A DNA stretch of 64,000 nucleotides from Sediminispirochaeta bajacaliforniensis DSM 16054 (GTDB lineage: Bacteria; Spirochaetota; Spirochaetia; DSM-16054; Sediminispirochaetaceae), in the NCBI RefSeq assembly GCF_000378205.1, contig NZ_KB899420.1, positions 62,001 through 126,000 of the forward strand. Direction: 5' to 3'. Within the stretch, counting starts at the first letter, position 1, and each line of letters starts with the position of its first letter. The position numbers were made by a program, and so were the translations under genes. This document shows, piece by piece, positions 51,931 through 60,544 of this stretch. The notes beneath the pieces are model-generated. The model was given only the letters and a program-made list of their open reading frames with translations. It made no database searches and was not told the DNA's origin.

Positions 51931-52959
51931 CTAACCCATGATTTTTTTATATACATCTACCCCTTTCTTGCGAAGGGTAATATAGATACTAAACACTTTT
52001 ATCATATTTTTGTAAACAATGTAAAATGCAATCCTTTGGTCTCTTCGGAGGAATCGTTTCCGGCGCTTTTTCTCTGAGGGATGGGCATGCAGCAGGCGGT
52101 TACAATCGAGAAAAAAGACCTTTCGTTCCTTGCAATCCAGCCTGTCCCAGACCCAGTAGGCATTATTCAGCATCATGATAATGAAGTCTATCCCATGTTG
52201 GTCCCAGAGACCACGGGAAGTGATGAAATCGGCCATAAAACCGAAATGAGCGATGAAGGCAAGGAATTTGGTACCTCCCCCTTCCATGGATTGTCCTGTT
52301 CGAAAGAGGCGATGGTAGTAAAGGGGTTTGTCGATAAGGATAACCCGGCGGGCGGCCAGGACGGTAAAGAAGTGAAAGGGGGTGTCCTCAAAAAAAAACT
52401 CCCCTTCAGGGAAGAAAAGCTGTTGGCTGAGAAGAAAATCCCGACGGTAGAGCTTACGCCAGGGCACGGGCGAGAGGAGAAGAAGTGCCCTTCTACTCTC
52501 CTCATCGAGGGCGACAGGAGCCGACAGGGCAAGGCCGCTCCAGTGGTGACGGTCGTAGGCGGCAATGGGCTCACCTCCCTCTGGTGCGGTATAGAAATCA
52601 CAAAGGGAAAAGTCGGCCTCACTCTCCTCCGCCGCCCGGTAGAGGGTTTCAAAGAGCTCAGGCTCAACCCAGTCGTCGCCGTCGGTAAATCCCACGTAGC
52701 GGCCCCTGGCCTGGCGAATACCGATATTCGACGGGATGCCTGTACCTCCCGGGCTGTTCTCGGAAAGCGGAATACAATGGATGCGCGTATCCATTTCGGC
52801 ATAGCGTTCGGCAATGTCACGGCTGCCATCGGTAGATGCATCGTCTATGACGATGATCTCCAGATCCTCAAGGCTCTGTGCAAGCAGAGAGTCGAGACAG
52901 CGCTCAAGATAGGGCGCGGTATTGTATACGGTAACGATAACCGAAACGGCTGGAGCCAT
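51931..52959 (-). CDS. Family 2 glycosyltransferase
   Basis: 342 aa. The N-terminal GT-A fold has VSVIVTVYNTAPYLERCLDS, IIVIDDASTDGSRD, the family-typical TGIPSNIGIRQARGRYVGFTD and the metal motif FTDGDDWVEPE. A C-terminal region rich in Arg/Lys and aromatic residues (CNRLLHAHPSEKKRRKRF) may touch the membrane. It makes an envelope glycan or glycolipid. It is the first gene of the envelope operon, 8 bases before the barrel gene. GAGGTG lies upstream of the ATG. Confidence 0.87.
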   Translation of the reverse strand: MAPAVSVIVTVYNTAPYLERCLDSLLAQSLEDLEIIVIDDASTDGSRDIAERYAEMDTRIHCIPLSENSPGGTGIPSNIGIRQARGRYVGFTDGDDWVEPELFETLYRAAEESEADFSLCDFYTAPEGGEPIAAYDRHHWSGLALSAPVALDEESRRALLLLSPVPWRKLYRRDFLLSQQLFFPEGEFFFEDTPFHFFTVLAARRVILIDKPLYYHRLFRTGQSMEGGGTKFLAFIAHFGFMADFITSRGLWDQHGIDFIIMMLNNAYWVWDRLDCKERKVFFLDCNRLLHAHPSEKKRRKRFLRRDQRIAFYIVYKNMIKVFSIYITLRKKGVDVYKKIMG

Positions 52960-53034
52960 GTGGTTTTAGCACCTCAGTCCTTTTGATCTGTATAACACCA
53001 TATAATTTCACCTCAAAAATAACGAAAGAAGCAA

Positions 53035-53274
53035 TTAAAGCTTCCCACAGGGAGCATCATCCTTTTTAATAAGCGGTTTAAGCAGATATTCAAGGCCGTT
53101 GCATTTTATTTCCAGCATCATGGACATACACCGCCCCAATTCTCCGTTGGGAAGGCCTTTGTTTACGAACCACAGAAAATACTCTTCGGGTATCTGCAGT
53201 AACAATCTGTCTTTATACTTACCGAAGGGCATTCGATAATTAGCTAATTTTACAAGACCCTCATGATCTATCAT
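53035..53274 (-). CDS. DUF3820 family small protein
   Basis: About 79 aa from ATG 53274; an upstream ATG at 53316 adds 14 residues without a better ribosome site. The DUF3820 core is plain: YRMPFGKYKDRLLLQIPEEY, LWFVNKGLPNGELG and LEIKCNGLEYLLKPL. No established function exists for the family. It stands alone, between the envelope operon and a sugar operon, and is cytoplasmic by sequence. Confidence 0.7.
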   Translation of the reverse strand: MIDHEGLVKLANYRMPFGKYKDRLLLQIPEEYFLWFVNKGLPNGELGRCMSMMLEIKCNGLEYLLKPLIKKDDAPCGKL

Positions 53275-53432
53275 AGCACGACTATACATGAAGCCATGGA
53301 AGTTGCCCATATGCAAACAAAAAATTTGAAAAAGATATCAGAGCAGGCCATTATAAAGGATCAGATCAGGTTTTTAGTGAAATACGTCGGAACTATAATT
53401 TTGATAAAACATAGATAAAAAAGAACTATAAA

Positions 53433-53461
53433 TAGACGTATCGCTATCAACGATACGTCTA
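53433..53461 (-). terminator. Rho-independent terminator of the 53483-59141 sugar operon
   Basis: TAGACGTATCG (53433-53443) and CGATACGTCTA (53451-53461) form a perfect 11-bp stem with a 7-base loop. On the minus strand it is followed by TTTATAGTTCTTTTTT. It lies 22 bases after the isomerase stop. Confidence 0.85.
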
Positions 53462-53482
53462 ATGCGGGAAAAAAGAAGCATA

Positions 53483-54472
53483 TCACTCGTTTTTCAAAGC
53501 ACTGTCAAAAGCAATGGATGAAGGGGAAAAATTCATTCGTTTTATATAGGCACAACTCTCTGTTGCGCCGGTTTCGCGGTCCATACCAGAATCCTCCCAT
53601 TCAACAGAGAGAGGCCCCTTATACCCGGACCGGTTAAGCTCCCTGATGATACCGTCGAAGTCGACATCACCATGGCCAATGGAGACAAAATCCCATGCCC
53701 GCCTTGTATCCCCAAAGGGGAGAAAGGAGCCGAGAATGCCTGCCCGGTCGTTTTTCTGCATCTTTACATCTTTCATATGAACATGATAGACACGCTGCGC
53801 AAAGTCCCTGACAAATCCAACCTCATCAACGCCCTGCCACAGCAGATGGCTCGGATCATAATTCAGCCCGAGAGTCGGCCGGTATTCAAAACGTTCGAGC
53901 AATCTTTCTGTAGTATAATAGTCGAAAGCGATCTCCGTCGGATGGACCTCCAAGGCGAATGTAACCCCGCAGGCATCAAATACATCAAAAATAGGAGTCC
54001 ACAGGTCATAGACAAGCTTAAACCCATCGTCAATCATCTGGGCCGAGGTCTGGGGATAGGAGTACCACCGGGCCCAGATCGGTGAACCGGTAAATCCGTT
54101 GACAACATCAACCCCAAAGGCCTGAGCGGCACGGGCCGTGTCCTTCATCTCCTCAATGGCCCAGGCCCTGATGGCCTCGGGCTGTCCCGCCAGCCTGGAA
54201 GGGGCAAAGTTATCCAGCCGCTCATCCCAGAGGTCGCAAACACACTGCCCCGTAAGATGAGCACTGATGGCCCGACATGCAAGACCGTATTTCGCCAAAG
54301 TTTGCTGTACATAGGGAATATAGCTTTCATCATGCAAAGCCTTCTGCACATCAAAATGTGCATGTGTGGCAAGCTCAAGCCCGTCATATCCCATCTTTTG
54401 GGCAAGAGCACAGAGCTCTTCAAGTCCCAGATCACCAAATTGCCCGGAGGCCAATGTTATCAATCGTTTCAT
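53483..54472 (-). CDS. TIM-barrel sugar isomerase/epimerase
   Basis: 329 aa, xylose-isomerase-like superfamily. Metal-ligand segments: TFALEVHPTEIAFD (Glu), LGLNYDPSHLLW (Asp, His), VYHVHMKDVKM (His) and LSVEWEDSGMD (Glu). It starts KRLITLASGQFGDLGLEEL and is the last gene of the RbsABC-type sugar operon. The layout resembles the 7329 protein of the inositol operon. It probably isomerises a product of the Gfo/Idh oxidoreductase encoded just upstream. Confidence 0.77.
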   Translation of the reverse strand: MKRLITLASGQFGDLGLEELCALAQKMGYDGLELATHAHFDVQKALHDESYIPYVQQTLAKYGLACRAISAHLTGQCVCDLWDERLDNFAPSRLAGQPEAIRAWAIEEMKDTARAAQAFGVDVVNGFTGSPIWARWYSYPQTSAQMIDDGFKLVYDLWTPIFDVFDACGVTFALEVHPTEIAFDYYTTERLLERFEYRPTLGLNYDPSHLLWQGVDEVGFVRDFAQRVYHVHMKDVKMQKNDRAGILGSFLPFGDTRRAWDFVSIGHGDVDFDGIIRELNRSGYKGPLSVEWEDSGMDRETGATESCAYIKRMNFSPSSIAFDSALKNE

Positions 54473-54484
54473 ATTCGCTCCTAT

Positions 54485-55558
54485 TTACAGGGAAATACAC
54501 CGTGAGGTACGGGCCGATTCATAGATGGCATCAATGATACGCATCAACACAAGTGCTTCAGAGGGAGTGTTCAATACATCTGCTTCGCCAGTAACACCTT
54601 GTACAAAGTTCTCGGCATTCGCAATTCTTCCCATTGTTTCATCCCGTTCCGTGATGATCTCACGATTAACCTGGCGGCCGAATTCCTCGGTAAAAAGGCA
54701 ATTTCTGTACATGATGGTTTCATCATATCCATCTCTGCCGAAGAGGCCTTCCACCAGCCCCCCAGCCTTAGCCCCCTGAAACGTGACGGAAACCTCTTCC
54801 CGTTCATTCATTTCGGCCCAGGAATTCCGGATCAAAAGGCACCGTCCATCCTGGAACGTAACCATAGCATGACAAGCCGTTTCAACATTCATCTTGCCCG
54901 TTCCGTCGGCAACGCCCCAAGGACCTTTAAAGTGAGGATTCCCCATAAAATCATCAAAGGTAACGGCCAAAACCTGACGGGGTTCGGGGTGCCCCATGAA
55001 ATAGAGGGCCAAATCGATCATATGCAAAAGATCGATGACCGCACCTCCCCCGGCAAGTTCCTTATCGGTAAACCACCCGCCGAATCCGGGAATACCGGCG
55101 CGCCTGATCCAGGTAGCCTGAGCAGAATTGATGCGCCCCGTCACTCCTTCCCTGATATAGGTTGCCATGGCCTGCGCCTCGGGACGGGCACGGTTATTGA
55201 ATCCGAACATCAGAATCTTTTTGGCATTCTCTGCTGCATGAATCATCCCCTGCAGTTCCTTTGCATTTCTGGCAGGGGGTTTCTCACAGTATACGTGCTT
55301 TCCCTTTTCCAGGGCTTCAATTGCCAGGGATGCATGAAATTTGTTGGGAGTAGCAATGGATACAGCGTCCAGTTCCGGAAAAGCCTGAAGCATCTCTTCC
55401 AGGGTCTTGCAGGTTTTTTTGATTCCGAATTCCCTGCTGAAGCTTTCCGCTTTTTCTTTATTAAAATCCGCAACCGCCTGGATAGAAGCACCTGCACGTC
55501 TGAAACCCTTAACGTGATAGGCCGCCATAGCGCCGGCCCCCACAATACCAATATTCAT
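54485..55558 (-). CDS. Gfo/Idh/MocA-family oxidoreductase
   Basis: 357 aa from ATG 55558, preceded by AGGAG; the open frame to 55609 overlaps the permease and is not family-like. The Rossmann motif IGIVGAGAMAAYHVKGF is at residues 3-19. The catalytic Lys is in CEKPPARN, and the substrate-site segment GGAVIDLLHMIDLALYF holds Asp and His. It oxidises or reduces a sugar or cyclitol with NAD(P). It sits between an RbsC-type permease and a TIM-barrel isomerase, an arrangement that parallels the inositol operon, but the substrate is unknown. Confidence 0.82.
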   Translation of the reverse strand: MNIGIVGAGAMAAYHVKGFRRAGASIQAVADFNKEKAESFSREFGIKKTCKTLEEMLQAFPELDAVSIATPNKFHASLAIEALEKGKHVYCEKPPARNAKELQGMIHAAENAKKILMFGFNNRARPEAQAMATYIREGVTGRINSAQATWIRRAGIPGFGGWFTDKELAGGGAVIDLLHMIDLALYFMGHPEPRQVLAVTFDDFMGNPHFKGPWGVADGTGKMNVETACHAMVTFQDGRCLLIRNSWAEMNEREEVSVTFQGAKAGGLVEGLFGRDGYDETIMYRNCLFTEEFGRQVNREIITERDETMGRIANAENFVQGVTGEADVLNTPSEALVLMRIIDAIYESARTSRCISL

Positions 55559-55568
55559 AGAACCACTC

Positions 55569-56546
55569 CTATCTACCTTTCTTCGTACTCTGTGCCAAAA
55601 CAGCCACAATGATAATGATTCCGGTTACCAGACCGTTGAGGAACGGAGGCACATTGGCCATAATCAAAACGGTGTTTATGATCCTGAGCATGAGAACGCC
55701 CAGGAAGGTACCGATGATCTTACCTTTCCCCCCTTCCATAGAGGTTCCGCCGATGGCTACCGCAGCGATGGCATCCATTTCATACCCTGAACCGGCGCTT
55801 GCCGCCTGGATGGATGTTAAACGGCTGGCCAGCAAAAAAGCGGACAGCCCATACAGCGTTCCGGCATAGGTGAATATGAGCATCTTAATTCTGTCGACAT
55901 TGATACCGGATAACCTTGCGGCCTGCTGGTTCGAACCCACCGCATACACATAGGTCCCGAATTTGGTCTTCGACATGAGCATTGCGGTGATGAAAGAAAT
56001 GATAATGAAGAAAATCATGAGATGCGGAATTCCAAAAAAACGACCGGCTGCAATATTCCGAAAGGGAGCGTACATCTGATTGTCCACCGTAAACGGCCCC
56101 CCCTGCCCCATCTGGTTGATAACCGATCGCCAGGCCGACATGGTTGCCAGGGTTACGATAAACGGAGCAATCCTTCCCTTGGTAACCAAGAGGCCGTTCA
56201 CCAAACCGAGAATAACTCCCGATCCTATGCAAAAGAGCAACGTCAGAACAATGCTATGCGTATTATTCAGAACCGAAACACCGAAGCCGCTGATCAAAGC
56301 GACTATCGACCCAACAGAAAGGTCTATCATTCCTGCCGAGATAACAAGGCTCATGCCCATTGCACATATACCGATTACCGCGCCCTGAACAAACAGGTTG
56401 GCGATATTGTTCCAGGCAAGAAAGGAAGGGCTGACAACAATGGCAACGATCAATAAAAGAATAAAACTCAGCCAGTGACTGTAGTTTGCTGTCAGATTTT
56501 TCAGGAAATCCTTTCCCTGAATTGTGTTCAACGGTAAACCTTTCAC
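55569..56546 (-). CDS. CUT2 sugar ABC transporter permease, RbsC type
   Basis: 325 aa with about nine hydrophobic segments. RbsC-type features: VISAGMIDLSVGSIVALISGF, RIAPFIVTLATMSAWRSVINQM, YAVGSNQQAARLSGINVDRIKM and AIGGTSMEGGKGKIIGTFLGVL. It forms the membrane channel with the double ATPase, which it overlaps by 4 bases. Together with the 58134 binding protein it imports a monosaccharide-sized ligand. Confidence 0.9.
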   Translation of the reverse strand: MKGLPLNTIQGKDFLKNLTANYSHWLSFILLLIVAIVVSPSFLAWNNIANLFVQGAVIGICAMGMSLVISAGMIDLSVGSIVALISGFGVSVLNNTHSIVLTLLFCIGSGVILGLVNGLLVTKGRIAPFIVTLATMSAWRSVINQMGQGGPFTVDNQMYAPFRNIAAGRFFGIPHLMIFFIIISFITAMLMSKTKFGTYVYAVGSNQQAARLSGINVDRIKMLIFTYAGTLYGLSAFLLASRLTSIQAASAGSGYEMDAIAAVAIGGTSMEGGKGKIIGTFLGVLMLRIINTVLIMANVPPFLNGLVTGIIIIVAVLAQSTKKGR

Positions 56547-58045
56547 CCCTGCGCCTCCATGTGTGTACCTGTCGAATATTCCATAATAGCAACTTCCGAA
56601 ATTTCCTCTTTACTCAACTCCGCGGCCATTTCTCCCTTATAAAGAACGAAACAACGGTCCGCCAGATGGTGAATTTCAGGATATTCATTGGTAAAAAACA
56701 AAATAGCCTTACCCTGGGAAGCAAGTTCTATGACCAGCTTGTAGATAGCGTACTTTGCTCCCACATCAATACCCTGGGTCGGGTTATCCATAATATAGAC
56801 ATCAGCATCAATCTCCAGCCAACGGCTTACAATCACTTTCTGCTGGTTTCCCCCGGAAAGCGAGGTGATCGGATTCATATCATTGGCGATTTTGATATCC
56901 AGCCGTTTTCGATTCCTTTCAAACCGATCAACCTCTTCCTTACGGTGAACAAACACGCCCCTGTGCTTGGCTGCAAAATAGGCAAGTGAATTATTATTAC
57001 GAATGCTCATATCCGGTAAGATGCCCCGTTCTTTTCTGTTTCGGGGAATCATTCCTATGCCGCTTTGCATAATATCTCTGATATTTTTCATCGTAAGCAA
57101 ACCGTCTTTTGTCTCCACCCTGCCGGATTCCAGGGGCGTTGCACCGAATAAAGCGGTGGCCAGTTCCTCGGTACCCGACCCCTGCAGACCGGTAAATACG
57201 ACGATTTCGCCTTTATGCAGGGTAAAGGAGATATCCTTGAAGCTTTTTCCACTTGCTCCCTGAACATTCAGAAACACTTCATCGGTGACATACGAGGGAA
57301 GTCCCTCTTTCAGATGGGCCTGAACAAACCGTTTGCCGACAAGCAGCTCGGTGGCATAATGTTCATCGATATCCCGTAAGATTCCCGATTGGATAAACGC
57401 TCCGTCGCGCAGCACCGTATAGCGGTCACAGATACGAAACAGCTCAGGCATTTTGTGAGAAATATAAATAAACGAAACACCTTTCTTTTTAAATGTCGTC
57501 ATGATGGTGAAAAGTTTTTCAATTTCCTGATTGTTCAGAGCCGTGGTAGGTTCATCCATAATGATCAGCTCCGAAGAAAATAAAAGGGCCCTGGCTATCT
57601 CCACCATCTGCTTTTGGGCAGTATCAAGATCTCCTACAATTGTGGATGCACTGATTCGCGTATCCATGGAATCAAGAACTTCCTGGGATTGCAAAAGCTC
57701 CCTCTTTTTATCGACCTTCCATGCATGCCTGGTGTATTCCTCTCCAAGAAACATATTTTGAAACACGGTGAGGTCATTGCAGAGATTCAGTTCCTGATGA
57801 ATAAATCGGATCTTTTTTTCCGCAGCTTTTCGCGGAGTCATTCCAACCACTTCCTGCCCATCGATGAAAATTTTGCCGTAATCCTGAAAGAATGTTCCGG
57901 CCAAAACATTCATCAACGTGGTCTTGCCAGCCCCATTTTCTCCTAACAGTCCATGGATTTCTCCCGGCTGGACATCGAAGGAGACATCTTTCAGCGCCTG
58001 TACCGCGCCGAAGGACTTGGATATATTTCTCATTTCCAGAATCAT
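56543..58045 (-). CDS. CUT2 sugar ABC transporter double ATPase, RbsA type
   Basis: 500 aa with two ATPase domains. The first has Walker A GENGAGKTTLMN at about 36 and Walker B ELIIMDEPTTALN. The second has GLQGSGTEELATALFG in place of a standard Walker A, SLSGGNQQKVIVSRWL and VYIMDNPTQGIDVG. An Asn replaces the usual Glu in the second Walker B (MDNPT), as often happens in the degenerate half of RbsA proteins. It lies 88 bases after the binding-protein stop with a GC-rich hairpin between. Confidence 0.9.
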   Translation of the reverse strand: MILEMRNISKSFGAVQALKDVSFDVQPGEIHGLLGENGAGKTTLMNVLAGTFFQDYGKIFIDGQEVVGMTPRKAAEKKIRFIHQELNLCNDLTVFQNMFLGEEYTRHAWKVDKKRELLQSQEVLDSMDTRISASTIVGDLDTAQKQMVEIARALLFSSELIIMDEPTTALNNQEIEKLFTIMTTFKKKGVSFIYISHKMPELFRICDRYTVLRDGAFIQSGILRDIDEHYATELLVGKRFVQAHLKEGLPSYVTDEVFLNVQGASGKSFKDISFTLHKGEIVVFTGLQGSGTEELATALFGATPLESGRVETKDGLLTMKNIRDIMQSGIGMIPRNRKERGILPDMSIRNNNSLAYFAAKHRGVFVHRKEEVDRFERNRKRLDIKIANDMNPITSLSGGNQQKVIVSRWLEIDADVYIMDNPTQGIDVGAKYAIYKLVIELASQGKAILFFTNEYPEIHHLADRCFVLYKGEMAAELSKEEISEVAIMEYSTGTHMEAQG

Positions 58046-58076
58046 GAGAGGCTTTCTCCCTTTCTCTTAACAGGAA

Positions 58077-58104
58077 GCCTGGGGCAGGCAAGCCCCCCCC
58101 AGGC
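58077..58104 (-). repeat. GC-rich hairpin after the binding-protein gene
   Basis: GCCTGGGG (58077-58084) pairs perfectly with CCCCAGGC (58097-58104). It lies between the 58134 binding-protein stop and the ATPase start, with only a weak U-run after it. It is a likely attenuator or message-stabilising element. Confidence 0.55.
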
Positions 58105-58133
58105 AACAAAGGACAGCACTAGTTCCTCGCGTA

Positions 58134-59141
58134 TCAGAGGCCGTAGCGGGTTTTATAGAGATCACTTTCCATATACGTTTTATAATTGGTCTTATCTACC
58201 ATGTCGGTGGGAATCTTGTAACTCTTCTCAAGTTTCTCTCCCTGGAGGACTTTCAGTCCAAGATCGACAGCATCCCGAACCATGGAAGGAGAAAAGGTAT
58301 ATGTCACAAAATCAATACCTTCCAGGCCGGAATTTTCAAACAGGTCCATAAACCCCTCTCCGGCGGAAACACCATTGACCAGACGAATGTTTATCTTGGC
58401 ATTGCCATGATAGTTTTTCAATGCTTCGACAATACCAAATACAATCTCATCATCATGGGTAAATATGGCCTTAACAGATTCGATTTCGTCCTTACTCTTT
58501 GTATTAAGGAAGTTTTCCATCTGCTCCATTGCAGTCTGCTGACTCCAGTTCGTAACAAAAGACTGGACAAGGTTGAAGTTTCCACTCGCGGTGGAGAGGA
58601 ATCCATTGGTCCTTTCCATCGGCACAGTTGAACTGTCGCCCTTAAACTCAAGATAGTTTACTTTTCCTTTTGCAAGATCTTCTTTGAAATAGTCGTTGAA
58701 ATAGCGGCCGGCTTTTTCTCCAATGGCAATATTGTCACCGGAAATTTCGGCATCGGGGGTTAAGCCGGTGATAAAACGGTCATAGACAATTAAAGGGACC
58801 CCGGCATCCATAACAGACTGTGCCGCACTGCGCAGTTCATCACCATTCACAGGCCAAAGGACCATAACATCGGGCTTCATTACAAGAATGGTCTCGACAG
58901 CATTGCTCTGTTCCCCGGATTCGGCAGCAGTCATGAAGTGATAATCAAAACCATATTTTCGGGAAAGGGCTTTGACTTGGGCTTCACAGTGACGAATGGA
59001 TTCAGCAGTGAATCCATGATCCGCACTGGGGGTCACAACCCCCATCATCTGTTTCTTTTCAGCTTTTTCCTGTGCACCGTTGGCAAAAACAAAGCTGCTC
59101 ACAAGCAACAGGGCGGCAAGAATCGTCAGTGTTTTTTTCAT
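58134..59141 (-). CDS. CUT2 periplasmic sugar-binding protein
   Basis: 335 aa from ATG 59141, preceded by GGAGG; the frame up to 59198 would add 19 non-signal residues. The signal peptide MKKTLTILAALLLVSSFVFA is followed by NGAQEK, without lipobox Cys. The RbsB-like fold shows VVTPSADHGFTAESIRHCEAQ, LWPVNGDELRSAAQSVMDAG, LIVYDRFITGL, FKGDSSTVPMERTNGF and IFTHDDEIVFGIVEAL. It binds a monosaccharide or cyclitol. Its strong promoter lies at 59187-59214, and the gene is divergent from the LacI regulator. Confidence 0.9.
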   Translation of the reverse strand: MKKTLTILAALLLVSSFVFANGAQEKAEKKQMMGVVTPSADHGFTAESIRHCEAQVKALSRKYGFDYHFMTAAESGEQSNAVETILVMKPDVMVLWPVNGDELRSAAQSVMDAGVPLIVYDRFITGLTPDAEISGDNIAIGEKAGRYFNDYFKEDLAKGKVNYLEFKGDSSTVPMERTNGFLSTASGNFNLVQSFVTNWSQQTAMEQMENFLNTKSKDEIESVKAIFTHDDEIVFGIVEALKNYHGNAKINIRLVNGVSAGEGFMDLFENSGLEGIDFVTYTFSPSMVRDAVDLGLKVLQGEKLEKSYKIPTDMVDKTNYKTYMESDLYKTRYGL

Positions 59142-59186
59142 ATAACCTCCTGATGACAGGACTTTTTCGTATCCTGTCTGTTTTTT

Positions 59187-59214
59187 AGTATAAACCATTC
59201 TGAAAAACTGTCAA
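59187..59214 (-). promoter_or_regulatory. Sigma-70-type promoter of the RbsABC-type operon
   Basis: On the minus strand TTGACA (59214-59209), 16 bases, TATACT (59192-59187), a near-consensus pair 46 bases before the binding-protein start. Confidence 0.7.
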
Positions 59215-59291
59215 ACTTTTTCGTAAAATTTTATGAATCACCCACACAAACGGGGTATATCCATGTAATATTTCCATAATCACCCTTTTTT

Positions 59292-59306
59292 ATGAAATTT
59301 TTTCAT
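59292..59306. promoter_or_regulatory. Candidate operator for the LacI-type regulator
   Basis: ATGAAA-TTT-TTTCAT is a perfect inverted repeat (59292-59306) in the divergent region between the binding-protein and regulator genes. The arms resemble LacI-family half-sites but the centre lacks CG. Confidence 0.4.
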
Positions 59307-59324
59307 TGATTTTCAGAGTTGTAT

Positions 59325-59343
59325 TGAAATCAACCCTATTTCA
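59325..59343. promoter_or_regulatory. Second inverted repeat upstream of the LacI-type gene
   Basis: TGAAAT (59325-59330) and ATTTCA (59338-59343) with a 7-base spacer, 32 bases before the regulator start. The half-sites resemble those at 59292-59306, so both may be sites of the same protein. Confidence 0.4.
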
Positions 59344-59374
59344 GTTTATCCTGTAGCCGGAAAGGAATGTAACC

Positions 59375-60385
59375 ATGGCTAAAGAGACGAAGAAAATCAC
59401 TTACTCAGAAATTGCCAGACGTTCAGGGATTTCTATTGCGACTATCTCCCGGGTAATGAATAACTCCTCAAACGTAAAGGAGGAAACAAGAAAAACCGTG
59501 ATAGATGCAATGAAAGAACTCGGCTATGATACTTCCGCCCTTGAGGTACTTCCCTCAAGGAACAATAACCTAATCCTTTTCAATATCCCCTCAATGGACA
59601 ATCCGTTTTACAGCCCCATCATCCAGGGAGCAAAGGCGGCAGCCCTTAGAAACGGCTACAATATGCTGCTTAATGCCGACCCGATCGACGAGCCTTCGAT
59701 AAATGACTTTCTTTCTCTTCTAAAAAAAACCGATGCGGCAGGAGTCATCGCCACGAACTGCATGCCCCGTTCCGCCCTGCTTAAACTAAACAACACCATT
59801 CCTTTGGTTCAGTGCTGTGAATGTATTCCATCCCTTGAAATCCCCTTTGTAACGATCGATGATGTAACCGCAGCGCAAAAGGCTGTGGAATACCTCATTT
59901 CGCTTGGAAGAAAACGCATTGCCTTTATCAATGGCCCCCTTCAGTATAAATACGCTCAAGACCGCCTAAAAGGATATCTGGCTGCCCTTGATGAAGCGAA
60001 CTTCGCACGGGATCCCAGCCTTATTCTTCAATTACAGGAAATTAGTTATGACATGGCTGTCTCTGCAGCTTTTCAGCTGCTCAACACCTCGAACCGTCCC
60101 GATGCCTTTTTTACCAGCAGCGACGTCTATGCCGCGGCCGTGATCAATGCCGGAAGGAAATCCGGCCTGTCGGTCCCTAAGGACATTGCCGTGGTAGGTT
60201 TCGACAATATCGACCTTTCCTTCATGTGCACTCCCTCCATCACCACGGTTAATCAGCCTAAATTCCAACTGGGATTTCACAGTTGCGAAATGCTGATAAA
60301 ACGGATATGCCACGAGCAACTTCCTATCAGCAGTATGTATTTGAGCACCGAACTTATCATCAGGGAAACCACGCAAAAGGTGTAG
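59375..60385 (+). CDS. LacI-family transcriptional regulator
   Basis: 336 aa. The N-terminal LacI helix-turn-helix with hinge (ITYSEIARRSGISIATISRVM, then NNSSNVKEETRKTVIDAMKE and LGY) covers residues 8-50. The effector domain follows: FNIPSMDNPFYSPIIQGAKAA, FVTIDDVTAAQKAVEYL, RKRIAFINGP, FFTSSDVYAAAVINAG, DIAVVGFDNIDLSFMCTPSI. AAAGGAATG lies upstream of the ATG. It is divergent from the RbsABC-type operon and probably represses it until the sugar binds. A 15-base and a 19-base inverted repeat lie in the shared region. Confidence 0.9.
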   Translation: MAKETKKITYSEIARRSGISIATISRVMNNSSNVKEETRKTVIDAMKELGYDTSALEVLPSRNNNLILFNIPSMDNPFYSPIIQGAKAAALRNGYNMLLNADPIDEPSINDFLSLLKKTDAAGVIATNCMPRSALLKLNNTIPLVQCCECIPSLEIPFVTIDDVTAAQKAVEYLISLGRKRIAFINGPLQYKYAQDRLKGYLAALDEANFARDPSLILQLQEISYDMAVSAAFQLLNTSNRPDAFFTSSDVYAAAVINAGRKSGLSVPKDIAVVGFDNIDLSFMCTPSITTVNQPKFQLGFHSCEMLIKRICHEQLPISSMYLSTELIIRETTQKV

Positions 60386-60443
60386 TGTCTGCCGCCCAGC
60401 AATTGATTGACGACGTAGAGTAATTACATCTTAGAGGTGTAAT

Positions 60444-60544
60444 ATGTTAGTTTCAGTTGTTCCCATAGGAAATTCAATAAGGGAGATGATACCTTACTCA
60501 TAGAGAATGTAGATGAGCAGGATGATTTTACATGGGAGTGGTAA
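60444..60544 (+). pseudogene. mazE-like antitoxin remnant
   Basis: From ATG 60444 the reading MLVSVVPIGNSIREMIPYS ends at TAG 60503. MazE/AbrB-type antitoxins begin with a similar VVPIGNS-(x)-IRIP segment. In a different frame, 60500-60544 encodes IENVDEQDDFTWEW and a stop, which looks like a typical antitoxin C-terminus. The middle of about 40 residues is missing. So the gene seems to have lost an internal segment and its frame. It overlaps the toxin remnant by 13 bases, as in intact mazEF operons. Confidence 0.55.
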
